DNA of 64,000 nucleotides, taken from Saprospiraceae bacterium. GTDB lineage: Bacteria > Bacteroidota > Bacteroidia > Chitinophagales > Saprospiraceae. How positions within the stretch are numbered: the first letter of the stretch is position 1; every line of letters begins with the position of its first letter. Positions 17,013 to 26,277 of the stretch are shown piece after piece. The position numbers and the translations under genes were made by a program. The stretch is from contig JALHRR010000006.1 of the NCBI GenBank assembly GCA_022841345.1, forward strand, positions 98,749 to 162,748, given 5' to 3'. The notes beneath the pieces were generated by a model, which was not told where the DNA came from, made no database searches, and saw only the letters and a list, made by a program, of their open reading frames with translations.

Positions 17013-17846
17013 TTATTTGTGAAATCGGGAAAACAAAATGGGATTCAATGGAGTATCAATGACTTCGCCTATCTGTGCCCCGGGACACCAGGCATTCCAA
17101 TCATTGATCTGATTATTATTTTCAGGGAGTTTCAGTTCCATATCTTCATCCATATAAATGATGGTCATCACTTTACGCATTTGATCCGTTTGATTGGCTC
17201 CGGCTCTGTGAAACACCCATCCTGAGTGAAAGCTGATTTCACCGGCATCAAATGGCTCGATGACATGCCTGAAGTCAGTCACCCTTAGTTTTTGCTGCAT
17301 GATTGTTTCGCTCTCATCTCCAATTTCCAGATCTCTGCCCTCGACTATCTGATGACTCCCTGCACTGAACTCCAGTGGACCCATATCCAACGGTACTGCC
17401 TGCAAAGGAATCCATGCTGTAATAGTTTTGTCGGTCTCCAGGGGCCAGTAATACTGATCTGCATGCCAGGGGGTAATTCCACCCCCTCCTTCCTTGAAAA
17501 GTGCCTGATCGTGATACATTCTCACACCATCGGTCTGCATAAGATCAGAAGCAAGCTTGCCCAGTCTTTTACTGAATACAAGTGCTTTGATTCGCTCATC
17601 CTCCCGCCACAGATTGAAAAGCTGCAGAAATGCCTTACCATAGGTACTTCTTTGATCCAGTGGTATGGATTCTGAATTCATCTTTTCCACCTGTTGGCTG
17701 ATCACCTGATTGAAGTACTCAAGCGTTTCCTGGTTGAGCACTTCCTTCAGCTTGATGTAGCGGTTTAGATCATAAAATTCGATCTGTTCCAATGTCAGTG
17801 TATAATTACTTTGTAAAAATGTATGGATAGATTCCGGTAGCGGCAT
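17013..17846 (-). CDS. Phytanoyl-CoA dioxygenase (PhyH) family oxygenase
   Basis: Fe(II)/2-oxoglutarate-dependent oxygenase fold. The iron ligands are visible as H-x-D in TPWHADQYYWP and the distal His in FHSGWVFHRAGAN, followed by the 2-oxoglutarate-binding Arg in QMRKVMTIIYM. PLDMGPLEFSAGSHQ is a PhyH hallmark. 277 residues. Bacterial members hydroxylate small molecules; the substrate is unknown. First gene of a pair with the TIM-barrel gene, divergent from an AraC-type activator 121 bp away. Confidence 0.87.
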   Translation of the reverse strand: MPLPESIHTFLQSNYTLTLEQIEFYDLNRYIKLKEVLNQETLEYFNQVISQQVEKMNSESIPLDQRSTYGKAFLQLFNLWREDERIKALVFSKRLGKLASDLMQTDGVRMYHDQALFKEGGGGITPWHADQYYWPLETDKTITAWIPLQAVPLDMGPLEFSAGSHQIVEGRDLEIGDESETIMQQKLRVTDFRHVIEPFDAGEISFHSGWVFHRAGANQTDQMRKVMTIIYMDEDMELKLPENNNQINDWNAWCPGAQIGEVIDTPLNPILFSRFHK

Positions 17847-17864
17847 AGAGCTCTTTTTATTTTA

Positions 17865-17872
17865 CAAATATA
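17865..17872 (-). promoter_or_regulatory. -7 element of the PhyH/TIM-barrel pair
   Basis: On the minus strand this reads TATATTTG, an exact TAnnTTTG match, 18 bp upstream of the phyH-type ATG. It lies in the divergent region where the AraC-type protein would bind. Confidence 0.5.
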
Positions 17873-17967
17873 AAGTGCACCCGCTGTCACTAACGACACA
17901 TATATGCCAAAGAATAGCACTATATTGCCACTGATTGTCTTTATATATTGATTATTGGAAATATTGT

Positions 17968-18810
17968 ATGAGGCCCAAGCTGGAACAATTATCGCTGCAT
18001 CACCTGGATCAGTCCTTTTTGTGTTATGAACTGAGTTATCCTTCCTTTGAGTTTTACTGGCACTATCACCCGGAGTATGAGCTTACTTATATTGTAAAAG
18101 GGGAAGGTAAGCGATTGGTGGGTGACAGTTATGAGTCATTCAGTACAGGCGATTTGGTTTTATTGCCACCTTACCTGCCTCATACCTGGATTACAGAAAA
18201 GGTAGAAGGAGAAGTCAATACGGCCATCATCATTCAATTCTCATCATTATTGCTGGAGTCCTTTTCACAGTTGAAAGAATTCAAAGCAGTGAAGAGATTA
18301 TTATCACTTGCTGATAAAGGACTTTTTTTTCCGGATATTGGCGGGACAGGACTACCGGATTTGATTCATACAATGGCTCTAAGTAGCGGATTGAATACTT
18401 TCACAGGTTTGCTGCACTTAATGGATTTGTTGGCTGATGCTTCTTTTTTGTCATTGGCATCCGGTGCCTATAAACCACTTAGAGGCAATGAAAGTGAGAT
18501 GCGGATCAATCAGATTTTCCAATATGTTCAGGACCATTTTGGGCATGAAGTTTCATTGAAAAAAGCAGCGGGTCTGGTTCATCTTTCTGAAAGTGCATTT
18601 TGTAAGTTTTTCAAGCGAGTGAGTGGCAAGACTTTTTCTGATTATGTTAATGAAATTCGTATCGCCAATGCCTGCCGTCTGCTCATCGAAACCGATCAGC
18701 CCATTGCAACTATTGCACATGAATCAGGATTTGATTCGCTGACTTATTTTAACAGGGTTTTTAAGAAGAAGAAAGACTTGAGTCCGGGTGAGTTTAGGAG
18801 GATCAGGTAG
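17968..18810 (+). CDS. AraC-family transcriptional regulator
   Basis: N-terminal cupin sensor domain (WHYHPEYELTYIVKGEGKRLVGD ... GDLVLLPPYLPHTW) and C-terminal double HTH (about residues 180-280: KKAAGLVHLSESAFCKFFKRVSGKTFSDYVNEIRI and IATIAHESGFDSLTYFNRVFKKKKDLSPGEFRR). The cupin suggests sensing of a sugar or related small ligand. I use the ATG at 17968 (280 residues); the open frame extends to a TTG at 17935 without family support. Divergent to the PhyH/TIM-barrel pair, its likely target. Confidence 0.9.
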   Translation: MRPKLEQLSLHHLDQSFLCYELSYPSFEFYWHYHPEYELTYIVKGEGKRLVGDSYESFSTGDLVLLPPYLPHTWITEKVEGEVNTAIIIQFSSLLLESFSQLKEFKAVKRLLSLADKGLFFPDIGGTGLPDLIHTMALSSGLNTFTGLLHLMDLLADASFLSLASGAYKPLRGNESEMRINQIFQYVQDHFGHEVSLKKAAGLVHLSESAFCKFFKRVSGKTFSDYVNEIRIANACRLLIETDQPIATIAHESGFDSLTYFNRVFKKKKDLSPGEFRRIR

Positions 18811-19150
18811 GGGGGGGTATATTTGCCAGCGCCAGGGTTGCCACCCCCTTTAGATTTGCCACAGCGGTTTTAGATTTGCCAAATTTCAAAAATTTGGCAA
18901 ATCTATGCTTGCATGGCAAATCTGAGTCCTATTGGCAAATCTGTGTACCACCAGCACATCTGACTCTTGCGTGAGCGATAGGAAGGGTGCGACCGAAGGA
19001 AGCAGTCCCCAACGAAGTGGGACCGAAGCCCTGCATAGCGCGACCGTCTCCCTCCCCAAAGCTTTGGGGATGGGGACGGGCACGCCCAAATCATCTTACA
19101 CTTCATTAGAATAATTCTAAATAGGCTACAACGCTGACAGACACAAAACT
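18811..19150. repeat. Repeat cluster downstream of the AraC gene
   Basis: At least four AGATTTGCC/GGCAAATCT half sites (18852, 18872 palindrome, about 18915 and 18934), then a GC-rich stretch with repeated GCGACCGAAG/GGACCGAAG words and the palindrome CCCCAAAGCTTTGGGG (19054-19069). Open frames here exist on both strands at once and come from the repeats, not from genes. Confidence 0.75.
18872..18904. repeat. 33-bp perfect palindrome, copy 2
   Basis: Identical over all 33 bp to 12418-12450: 14-bp arms around TCAAA. Surrounded by extra single arms of the same sequence. Confidence 0.92.
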
Positions 19151-19153
19151 GTG

Positions 19154-19185
19154 TTTGAAGTTTTCCTATTTAATGAATAGTTTTG
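19154..19185 (+). promoter_or_regulatory. sdhCAB promoter
   Basis: TTTG at 19154-19157, a 20-bp spacer, and TAGTTTTG at 19178-19185: a full match to the Bacteroidota -33/-7 consensus. The start codon is 27 bp further on, giving a short leader. Confidence 0.8.
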
Positions 19186-19212
19186 GCCTCACAAGCAAAA
19201 GGCTATATCATT

Positions 19213-19902
19213 ATGAACTGGTTTACCCAATTTCTGACATCATCCATCGGACGGAAACTGGTCATGGCTCTTACAGGCCTGTTCCTGATTCTGTTTTTGA
19301 TGATTCACCTTGCCGGCAATTTGCAATTGCTATATGAGGACAAAGGCGAGGCTTTCAACATTTATGCAAAATTCATGACAACCAATCCATTGATCAGCAC
19401 GATTAGCTGGGGATTGTATGCATCTATTTTATTACATGCTATTCAGGGCTGGATGTTGGCTTACAAAAACAGGAAAGCCCGCGGATCTGTCAGATATGCA
19501 GTCACTAGCTCCCAAAATGTAGGTTTCGCATCTAATAATATGGCATTGCTGGGTTCACTTATTTTTGTATTTCTTGTCATCCATATGGGTGATTTCTGGT
19601 ATATGATGAAGTTTACTGAGCAGCTTCCTTATGTCACTTATGAAGGACAGGATGAAGGTGTGAAGGATTTGTATAGCAAAGTAATGGTGACATTCAAGCA
19701 ACCCTGGTTTGTCATTGGTTATGTGGTGGCGATGATTGTTTTGGCATTGCATTTACTGCATGGATTCCAAAGCGCTTTTCAATCATTGGGTCTCAATCAT
19801 AAAAAGTATACTCCTGTCATCAAATTTTTAGGAGTACTGTATTCAATTTTAATTCCGGCAGCTTTCGCTGCTATTCCGTTGGTCATGTATTTTTATAGAT
19901 AA
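19213..19902 (+). CDS. sdhC: Succinate dehydrogenase cytochrome b558 subunit
   Basis: Single membrane anchor of the b558 type with about five transmembrane helices. His residues in the helices (LMIHLAGNL, ILLHAIQG, FLVIHMGDF, LALHLLHGFQSAF) are candidates for binding two haems. It anchors SdhAB to the inner membrane and passes electrons to menaquinone. The ATG at 19213 (229 residues) begins MNWFTQFLTSSIGRKLVMALTG; the upstream extension in frame lies inside the promoter region and is rejected. First gene of sdhCAB, 18 bp before sdhA. Confidence 0.93.
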   Translation: MNWFTQFLTSSIGRKLVMALTGLFLILFLMIHLAGNLQLLYEDKGEAFNIYAKFMTTNPLISTISWGLYASILLHAIQGWMLAYKNRKARGSVRYAVTSSQNVGFASNNMALLGSLIFVFLVIHMGDFWYMMKFTEQLPYVTYEGQDEGVKDLYSKVMVTFKQPWFVIGYVVAMIVLALHLLHGFQSAFQSLGLNHKKYTPVIKFLGVLYSILIPAAFAAIPLVMYFYR

Positions 19903-19920
19903 CAGACAAAAGGTTTTATT

Positions 19921-21897
19921 ATGGCATTAGATGCAAAAATTCCAGGAGGAGTGCTGGCTGAAAAATGGACGCAATATAAATCCACCATTCCCCTGGTAAA
20001 TCCGGCTAATAAGCGCTCTCTGGAAATCATTGTAGTTGGTTCCGGCCTCGCAGGTGCTTCTGCTGCTGCTTCACTTGCGGAAATGGGTTATAAAGTGAAA
20101 GTCTTTTGTTTTCAGGATTCTCCCCGAAGAGCTCATTCTATAGCAGCACAGGGCGGAATCAACGCTGCAAAGAATTATCAAAATGATGGAGACAGCGTCT
20201 ATCGTTTGTTTTATGACACAATCAAAGGCGGAGATTACAGGGCCCGTGAAGCGAATGTGCATCGACTAGCAGAAGTGAGTTCAGGTATTATTGATCAATG
20301 CGTAGCTCAGGGGGTTCCTTTTGCGCGCGAATACGGTGGTTTGTTGTCCAATCGTTCTTTTGGCGGAACGCAGGTGCAGCGCACATTCTATGCTGCCGGT
20401 CAGACAGGACAGCAGTTGCTGCTGGGGGCATACAGTGCCCTGGAAAGACAAATTGGATACGGAAATGTCACTATGCTGTCTCGTCATGAGATGCTTGACA
20501 TTGTAAAAATAGACGGAAAAGCAAGAGGTATTATCGCCAGAGACCTTGTAACGGGTGAATTGGAAAGACATTTTGGCCATGCTGTTTTACTTTGTACCGG
20601 AGGATACGGAAATGTATTTTACCTTTCTACCAATGCTATGGGGAGCAACGTGACGGCTGCCTGGAAAGCTCACAAGCGTGGTGCATATTTTGGAAATCCT
20701 TGTTTTACTCAGATTCACCCAACTTGTATCCCGGTGTCGGGAGATCATCAATCAAAGCTGACGCTAATGTCTGAATCATTGAGAAATGATGGTCGCATCT
20801 GGGTTCCTAAAAATCTGAACGAGACCAGGCCAGCATTGTCTATACCTGAGGAAGAGAGAGATTACTATCTGGAGAGAAGATATCCAGCATTCGGGAATCT
20901 TGTCCCACGAGATGTAGCTTCAAGAGCTGCTAAAGAAAGATGTGATGCCGGATACGGAGTGGGAACTTCCAAAATGGCAGTGTACCTGGATTATGCGGAT
21001 GCTATCCAGCGTTATGGAAAGCAGGAAGCCACAAAACTGGGAGAGAATGGAGCTTCGGAAGCAAGAATCAGGGAGTTGGGTGTAGAAGTTGTAAAAGCTA
21101 AATATGGCAATCTCTTTGATATGTATAAGCAAATCACGGGAGAGAATCCATACGAAGTACCTATGCGAATTTATCCGGCTGTACATTATACAATGGGAGG
21201 TCTATGGGTGGATTATAATCTGATGACTACTGTTCCCGGATTATATGCATTGGGAGAAGCTAATTTTTCAGATCACGGAGCCAACAGACTGGGTGCATCC
21301 GCACTGATGCAGGGACTGGCAGATGGTTATTTTGTGATTCCTTATACGATCGGGGCTTATCTGTCTACTGAAATCAGGACTAAAGCAATCCCAACTACTC
21401 ATGAAGCATTTGAGGAAGCAGAAAATAATGTGAAAAATACATTGGATCAAATGCTGAATATCAAAGGAACGAAGCCTGTCGATTACTTCCATAAAGCATT
21501 GGGCCGAATCATGTGGGATGAATGCGGGATGTCCAGAAATGAAGCCGGATTGAAACAGGCGATCACCGATATCAGAGCATTGAAAGAAGAGTTCTGGCAA
21601 AATGTAAGAATTCCGGGAACAAGCGACGAATTAAATCCTGAGCTGGAAAAGGCAGGAAGAGTTGCTGATTTTATCGAATTAGGAGAGTTAATGTGCATTG
21701 ATGCGCTCAGCAGAAATGAATCTTGTGGCGGGCATTTCAGGGAAGAGTATCAGACGGAAGAAGGTGAAGCACTTAGGGATGATGACAACTACGCATTCGT
21801 TTCGGCCTGGGAATATCTGGGGGATGCAGGATATGCATTACACAAGGAAGAATTGATCTACGAGAATATAAAAATCGCTCAGAGGAGTTACAAATAA
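19921..21897 (+). CDS. sdhA: Succinate dehydrogenase/fumarate reductase flavoprotein
   Basis: FAD subunit oxidising succinate to fumarate. The dinucleotide-binding [17 protein letters not shown] is at about 38-54. The covalent FAD His lies in [14 protein letters not shown]. The active-site His/Thr/Arg regions include [11 protein letters not shown] and the [13 protein letters not shown] stretch, and [28 protein letters not shown] is near the FAD. 658 residues, as in the class with a single b558 anchor. ATG start with the family's extended N-terminus. Middle gene of sdhCAB. Confidence 0.96.
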   Translation: MALDAKIPGGVLAEKWTQYKSTIPLVNPANKRSLEIIVVGSGLAGASAAASLAEMGYKVKVFCFQDSPRRAHSIAAQGGINAAKNYQNDGDSVYRLFYDTIKGGDYRAREANVHRLAEVSSGIIDQCVAQGVPFAREYGGLLSNRSFGGTQVQRTFYAAGQTGQQLLLGAYSALERQIGYGNVTMLSRHEMLDIVKIDGKARGIIARDLVTGELERHFGHAVLLCTGGYGNVFYLSTNAMGSNVTAAWKAHKRGAYFGNPCFTQIHPTCIPVSGDHQSKLTLMSESLRNDGRIWVPKNLNETRPALSIPEEERDYYLERRYPAFGNLVPRDVASRAAKERCDAGYGVGTSKMAVYLDYADAIQRYGKQEATKLGENGASEARIRELGVEVVKAKYGNLFDMYKQITGENPYEVPMRIYPAVHYTMGGLWVDYNLMTTVPGLYALGEANFSDHGANRLGASALMQGLADGYFVIPYTIGAYLSTEIRTKAIPTTHEAFEEAENNVKNTLDQMLNIKGTKPVDYFHKALGRIMWDECGMSRNEAGLKQAITDIRALKEEFWQNVRIPGTSDELNPELEKAGRVADFIELGELMCIDALSRNESCGGHFREEYQTEEGEALRDDDNYAFVSAWEYLGDAGYALHKEELIYENIKIAQRSYK

Positions 21898-21941
21898 CTG
21901 TACCATTATAAGCGCTTTTATCCATATCAAACATATCAGAG

Positions 21942-22697
21942 ATGCAACTTACTATTAAGGTTTGGAGACAAAAGAATAATAAGACGAAAGGGAAATTTGA
22001 AACACATCAGTTGAGCAATATCTCTCCGGATATGTCATTTCTGGAAATGATTGATGTGCTCAATATTCAAATGATCGAAGCCGGTCAGGATCCGGTTGCA
22101 TTTGACCATGATTGCAGAGAAGGCATATGTGGCACTTGCAGTATGTATATCAATGGCAGACCTCATGGACCACATTCAGGTATCACTACTTGTTTGCTGC
22201 ATATGAGATCATTTAATGATGGCGATACTATTGTTATCGAACCCTGGAGATCTGCAGCTTTTCCGGTTATAAAAGATCTTGTTGTGGATCGTTCTGCATT
22301 TGACAGGATTATTGCGGCCGGCGGATTTATTTCAGTGAATACTGGGAATGCCCGTGACGCCAACAGTCTTCCAATCAATAAAGAAGATGCTGATGCTTCA
22401 TTTGCTGCAGCTGCCTGCATCGGTTGTGGTGCCTGCGTAGCTGCCTGTCCTAATGGATCTGCTATGCTCTTTACCAGTGCAAATGTCACTAAACTAGCCA
22501 AATTGCCACAAGGTCAACCTGAACGATATATCAGAGCAAAGAAAATGGTAGAACAGATGGACAAGGAAGGATTCGGTGCTTGTTCCAATCACGGAGCATG
22601 TGAAGTGGAATGCCCCAAAGAAATTACTTTGGAGACTATTGCTCTGATGAACAGAGATTATTTGACAGCCAGCCTGATTGAGAATAGGGAGGGGTAA
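21942..22697 (+). CDS. sdhB: Succinate dehydrogenase iron-sulfur subunit
   Basis: Carries the [2Fe-2S] site [11 protein letters not shown] plus a later Cys (TTCLLHM), the [4Fe-4S] site [12 protein letters not shown], and the third cluster [12 protein letters not shown]. It relays electrons from SdhA to the cytochrome. 251 residues, normal. ATG start 44 bp after sdhA. Followed by a repeat-rich gap; no clear terminator was found. Confidence 0.96.
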   Translation: MQLTIKVWRQKNNKTKGKFETHQLSNISPDMSFLEMIDVLNIQMIEAGQDPVAFDHDCREGICGTCSMYINGRPHGPHSGITTCLLHMRSFNDGDTIVIEPWRSAAFPVIKDLVVDRSAFDRIIAAGGFISVNTGNARDANSLPINKEDADASFAAAACIGCGACVAACPNGSAMLFTSANVTKLAKLPQGQPERYIRAKKMVEQMDKEGFGACSNHGACEVECPKEITLETIALMNRDYLTASLIENREG

Positions 22698-23294
22698 TTT
22701 GAGGAATCGGTTAATCGGTTAAAGGTTTAATCGAAGTGTGGATGAGAGGTGAGTGATTGGTGTGTGGTTCGTTAAGGCGTTGAGAGGTTAAGGCGTTGAG
22801 GCGTAAAGACACAAATGTAGGGGCGAATTGGCATTCCACCTTTATTATACACAAGCAGCCGGGTGAATCGGTTAAGCGGAATGTGGGAGCCACTTTTAGC
22901 TTTTGGCTCTTGGCGAACAGCCGAGAGTGAGCAAAGAGTTTAGGGTGTGGCTCGTTGAATCGGTAAAAAATTGAATCGGAAACAGCCGGGAAGAAGATTC
23001 AAGTCGTAAGGCATAAGTAATAAGGCATAAGTATCAAGCCGGGTTTAGGAGTTGAGGAGGATAGAAGTTTAGATAACAGCCAGTAAACAGCCAAAGAAGC
23101 TGTGAGCTACGGAGCCACGAGCTTCGAGAAAACATCCGGAAGAAATCTCATGCTGCAAGCTACAAGCCTCAAGCCACATGATAACAGCCAGTGTGAAGAT
23201 ATGAGTTATGGGTTATGAATGATGACAAAGTTTAGTTAACACCTGGTTGAACAGATACCCATGCGGGGGAAGCAGCAGTAAGTGATCGCGAAGC
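22698..23294. repeat. AACAGCC-delimited short-repeat mosaic
   Basis: No gene. Local tandem words (GGTTAAGGCGTTGA twice at about 22,770-22,800; AATCGGTTAA variants; AAGGCATAAGTA twice at about 23,010; CTGCAAGCTACAAGCC) are separated by AACAGCC at about 22918, 22981, 23077, 23088 and 23181. The same words and the complementary GGCTGTT recur at 37.8, 51.3-51.8, 58.3 and 60.8 kb. Confidence 0.75.
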
Positions 23295-23410
23295 CCATCA
23301 CCTTACTTCTTTTGAGGCATAGCCGAAAAAAGAAGTAAGACATCACTTTTTCAGAGCAAGCTCTCTGAAAAAACATCACCTTGCAAGCCATAGGTGCAGC
23401 AAGACATCAC
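23295..23410 (-). repeat. 116-bp three-hairpin element, copy A
   Basis: Read on the minus strand: linker, hairpin 1 (arms CTTGC/GCAAG, 14-nt loop), GTGATGT, hairpin 2 (TTTTTCAGAG/CTCTGAAAAA, 6-nt loop), GTGATGT, hairpin 3 (CTTACTTCTTTT/AAAAGAAGTAAG, 14-nt loop), linker. Linkers on the plus strand are at 23295, 23340, 23373 and 23404. It lies 178 bp upstream of the surface-protein gene. Confidence 0.9.
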
Positions 23411-23587
23411 CTGGTTTAGTACAAAATCCCGAAAAATACACCAATATAAATGCTCGTACAACCCAGAATCTTTTGACTCTTTTCACGCAAAACTGGCAAA
23501 TTTAGTGTTGCAAATTAAAAGGTGTAACATGAACAGCTTCATATTTTCTTACCTTTATGCTTTTAATATTTTCCATAGTCCTTAGAT

Positions 23588-25717
23588 ATGAGCTTCAAGA
23601 AATTACTAAGTATTTTATTATTTCTGTGGATTCTGGTCCCATTACGGGCACAGGTGGTTATTGAGAAAAGTGAATCCGTTTCAAATGATACATTGACAGT
23701 TGATATCAAAGTGGATGGTTTTGTGAATATTTCAGCTTTTCAGATGGGTTTTACGTATGATACATTCGGGCTGCAATTTATTAGCGCAGGATTTGCAGAT
23801 TTGCCTTCTTTCAATAGTGCAAATATGAATTTGTCTGCTGATTTAATTTCTTTACTCTGGTTTGAAAATGAGACTTCCGGAGAGAGTCTTGCAAATGGAA
23901 GCACACTGATTTCACTTAAATTTAAAATAATTCATCCTTTCTATGCTCCGGTTCATTTGAGTAATTGTCCTTTAGAGTTGGAATTTTTCGATATTAGTCT
24001 GAATGAAGTTCCTGTAGAAGGCGAATTAATAAATGACAGCCGTTGTCCTGCCATTTCCGGGCGAGTCTTTCTGGATCTGGCTTATGATTGCAATTACAAC
24101 GAGGGATCAGACCAGCCCGCTGAAGGGGTATGCCTGAAAATACAATCGCCGGATGGTATTTCGTATGTCTGTACTGACAAGGATGGCAATTTTAGAGTAC
24201 AGGGCCCTAATGGAAATTATGTAATAGAGATGATTCCTCCTGATGCCTATTGGAACCCCTGTGATACCCTGCTTGAGTTATTGGTCGCAGGCGCACCAAG
24301 GCAGGTTTCGCTGGGCTTACAAGCTGCTTATCCTTGCCCTATGATGCAAGTCAATATTCCTGATTCCTATATTTCCGGGTGCAATGCTCATACTATTCAG
24401 ATAGAATACAGAAACATCGGGACGATTCCAGTCAATGCTGCTCAAATAAGTGTCGGTTTAGATGCAGGATTTCAGATTTTGACAGCAGATTTGCCTTTTA
24501 CTGAGGAAAATGGAAAGTATATATTCGAAGTACCTGTGGTGTTCAACCCATTACAATCAGGGAGTTTCGGGATACAGGTTCAGCCCGACTGTGATCTGCT
24601 TGATACCGGGAAAGAATTTTGCATAGATGCCAGTGTCAGTCCTGCAGCTTTTTGCAGACCACCGGGTCAGGGCTGGGATGGATCCAACCTCTCTCTGACA
24701 GGTGCATGCAAGGATGGAAGAGCTTTTTTCAGGATTGAAAATGGAGGAAGTGATATGACTGCTGAGACATCTGTATTTATATTCAGAAATGATAAAGTAG
24801 TTGAACGAAGAATCATTCAATTATTGAGTTTTGAAAGTGAAATTATTGAGATAGAATCGCAGGGAACAAGAATATCGGTTCTGGTTGCTCAGCCTGAGGG
24901 CTTTGCATATCCCGGGTTTTTATATGCCTCAGTAGATAATTGTGCCGGAAATTCAAGTGCATCAGAGCATCCTTTCCGAGTGGGAGACCCCTTACCTTTT
25001 AACGCCAGTTCATGTATCATTTACAGGCCTGAATTGCCTGCAGAAAAATTGTGGACAACATATGGTCCCCTGGGATATGGAGAGGATCATAAAATAGACC
25101 GTGAAATGGAAATCTCTGTTGCTCACAAACTGGCTTTGCCGGCCGGAACAGGTTCAAAAAAATTACTTATGTCCTCTGTTATCGACCCAAATATTAATCT
25201 GGAAAGTCTCCGGTTTGGATCCATTGAATTTCCTTACACACTTTCATTGAATGGCAGGGATTTGACTATGAGATTATATCCAAATTCTGGTCAGGAGACA
25301 ATTTCTATCAGTTATTCTTATCTGGCAGATCAGTCAGTGGAGCCTGGAACTGAGATTGAAAACTCAGTTTATTTTTTCCTGAGTGATGGATCCCAGCTTG
25401 GTTCTATTATTGTTCATCATCAGATTGATACTATGTTTTTGGAAGCAGAGCTATCAACGGTAAATCTATTTTCTGCATTACCGGGAGTAAAGATTTTTCC
25501 AAATCCATCGTCTGATGTGATCAATATAGAATGGGATCAATCGGCGACTAACGCGGTCCTTGTGGATATGTATGGAAGAACTATTTTAAAGACAATCGTA
25601 TCAAAGGGTATCAATGAATTGGGCTTGCATTCCATTCCATCCGGAGTGTACTTTTTGTACTTATATGATACGATTAGTAATCAGCCGGTGGCTTTGCAGA
25701 AGATTGTGAAGAAGTAG
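23588..25717 (+). CDS. T9SS-sorted surface protein, cohesin-like and SdrD-B-like domains
   Basis: Signal peptide (about 1-22, ending PLRAQ). Residues about 23-150 resemble a cohesin-type jelly-roll (VSNDTLTVDIKVDGFVNISAFQMGFTYD ... GSTLISLKFKI). Residues about 155-245 look like an SdrD B/CnaB-like repeat (ISGRVFLDLAYDCNYNEGSDQPAEGVCLKI ... DKDGNFRVQGPNGNYVIEM). Beta-rich unassigned modules follow, and then a type A sorting domain (IFPNPSSDVINIEW ... SGVYFLYLYD ... QKIVKK). Predicted to pass the outer membrane by T9SS and attach to the surface. No enzyme motif. The ATG follows a 178-bp gap after repeat copy A. Confidence 0.83.
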   Translation: MSFKKLLSILLFLWILVPLRAQVVIEKSESVSNDTLTVDIKVDGFVNISAFQMGFTYDTFGLQFISAGFADLPSFNSANMNLSADLISLLWFENETSGESLANGSTLISLKFKIIHPFYAPVHLSNCPLELEFFDISLNEVPVEGELINDSRCPAISGRVFLDLAYDCNYNEGSDQPAEGVCLKIQSPDGISYVCTDKDGNFRVQGPNGNYVIEMIPPDAYWNPCDTLLELLVAGAPRQVSLGLQAAYPCPMMQVNIPDSYISGCNAHTIQIEYRNIGTIPVNAAQISVGLDAGFQILTADLPFTEENGKYIFEVPVVFNPLQSGSFGIQVQPDCDLLDTGKEFCIDASVSPAAFCRPPGQGWDGSNLSLTGACKDGRAFFRIENGGSDMTAETSVFIFRNDKVVERRIIQLLSFESEIIEIESQGTRISVLVAQPEGFAYPGFLYASVDNCAGNSSASEHPFRVGDPLPFNASSCIIYRPELPAEKLWTTYGPLGYGEDHKIDREMEISVAHKLALPAGTGSKKLLMSSVIDPNINLESLRFGSIEFPYTLSLNGRDLTMRLYPNSGQETISISYSYLADQSVEPGTEIENSVYFFLSDGSQLGSIIVHHQIDTMFLEAELSTVNLFSALPGVKIFPNPSSDVINIEWDQSATNAVLVDMYGRTILKTIVSKGINELGLHSIPSGVYFLYLYDTISNQPVALQKIVKK

Positions 25718-26277
25718 AGGGAAAACGGGAGTGACGGTTTCCTCTGGCTTTGGTTTTTACACCTTATTATCGTTGTCACACTGGCTTTCTTTTACTTTTG
25801 GCTTGATCCAAAAGTAACAAAAGATCAAGGCTGTTTTTGCATACCTTGTTTTCTACGCTGATTCCGACTCAGCGCAGGCAAGCCGCTCGCTTACTTTATC
25901 GCTACCTGATTGAAAGTGGCAACTTTTTTTGTGTTTTTAGTCTTCCTACAACATTTGTACTTAGCTCGACTTCTGAGCCTGCTTGTTTGTCGTCAAATTG
26001 GAGGAATTCAACTGTGTCTTTATCAGCTTGAAAAGCTACGGTATCCAAAAAAGGCCGGTTGAAACAGCCCACGCCACAAGTTTAGTTAGTGAAATACAAG
26101 TTATATAGGTGCAAAGTATCTTGGTTAAAATGAATCAAACCTTTGCACCTATCCCAAAGTTATCTACTGTAAATGTTTGATTAACTTTCATATAAAACTT
26201 TACCAGCAGACCCTAAATAATAATTTCTCCTTTGGCTAGCTTCGTCGGGCTAAGTTTGAGATAATTATAGTAGATAT
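25718..26277. other. Gap with one clear hairpin
   Basis: TTACTTTTGG (about 25795) and CCAAAAGTAA form a 10-bp stem around CTTGAT. It is repeat-like rather than a terminator, since no T-tract follows. The rest is degenerate; the open frame at 25837-26031 has no family character. The 3' side is the downstream region of thrC. Confidence 0.5.

Noticed and set aside
18886..19114. Overlapping open frames on both strands
   Set aside because: They are open because of GC-rich repeat words and have no start signals or family character.
23295..23410. CRISPR-like array of evenly spaced GTGATGT words
   Set aside because: The repeated word is only 7 nt, the spacers are palindromic and conserved by position between loci, and no cas genes are present. 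It is a structured repeat, not CRISPR.
25837..26031. 64-codon open frame
   Set aside because: No family resemblance, no promoter; degenerate intergenic sequence.
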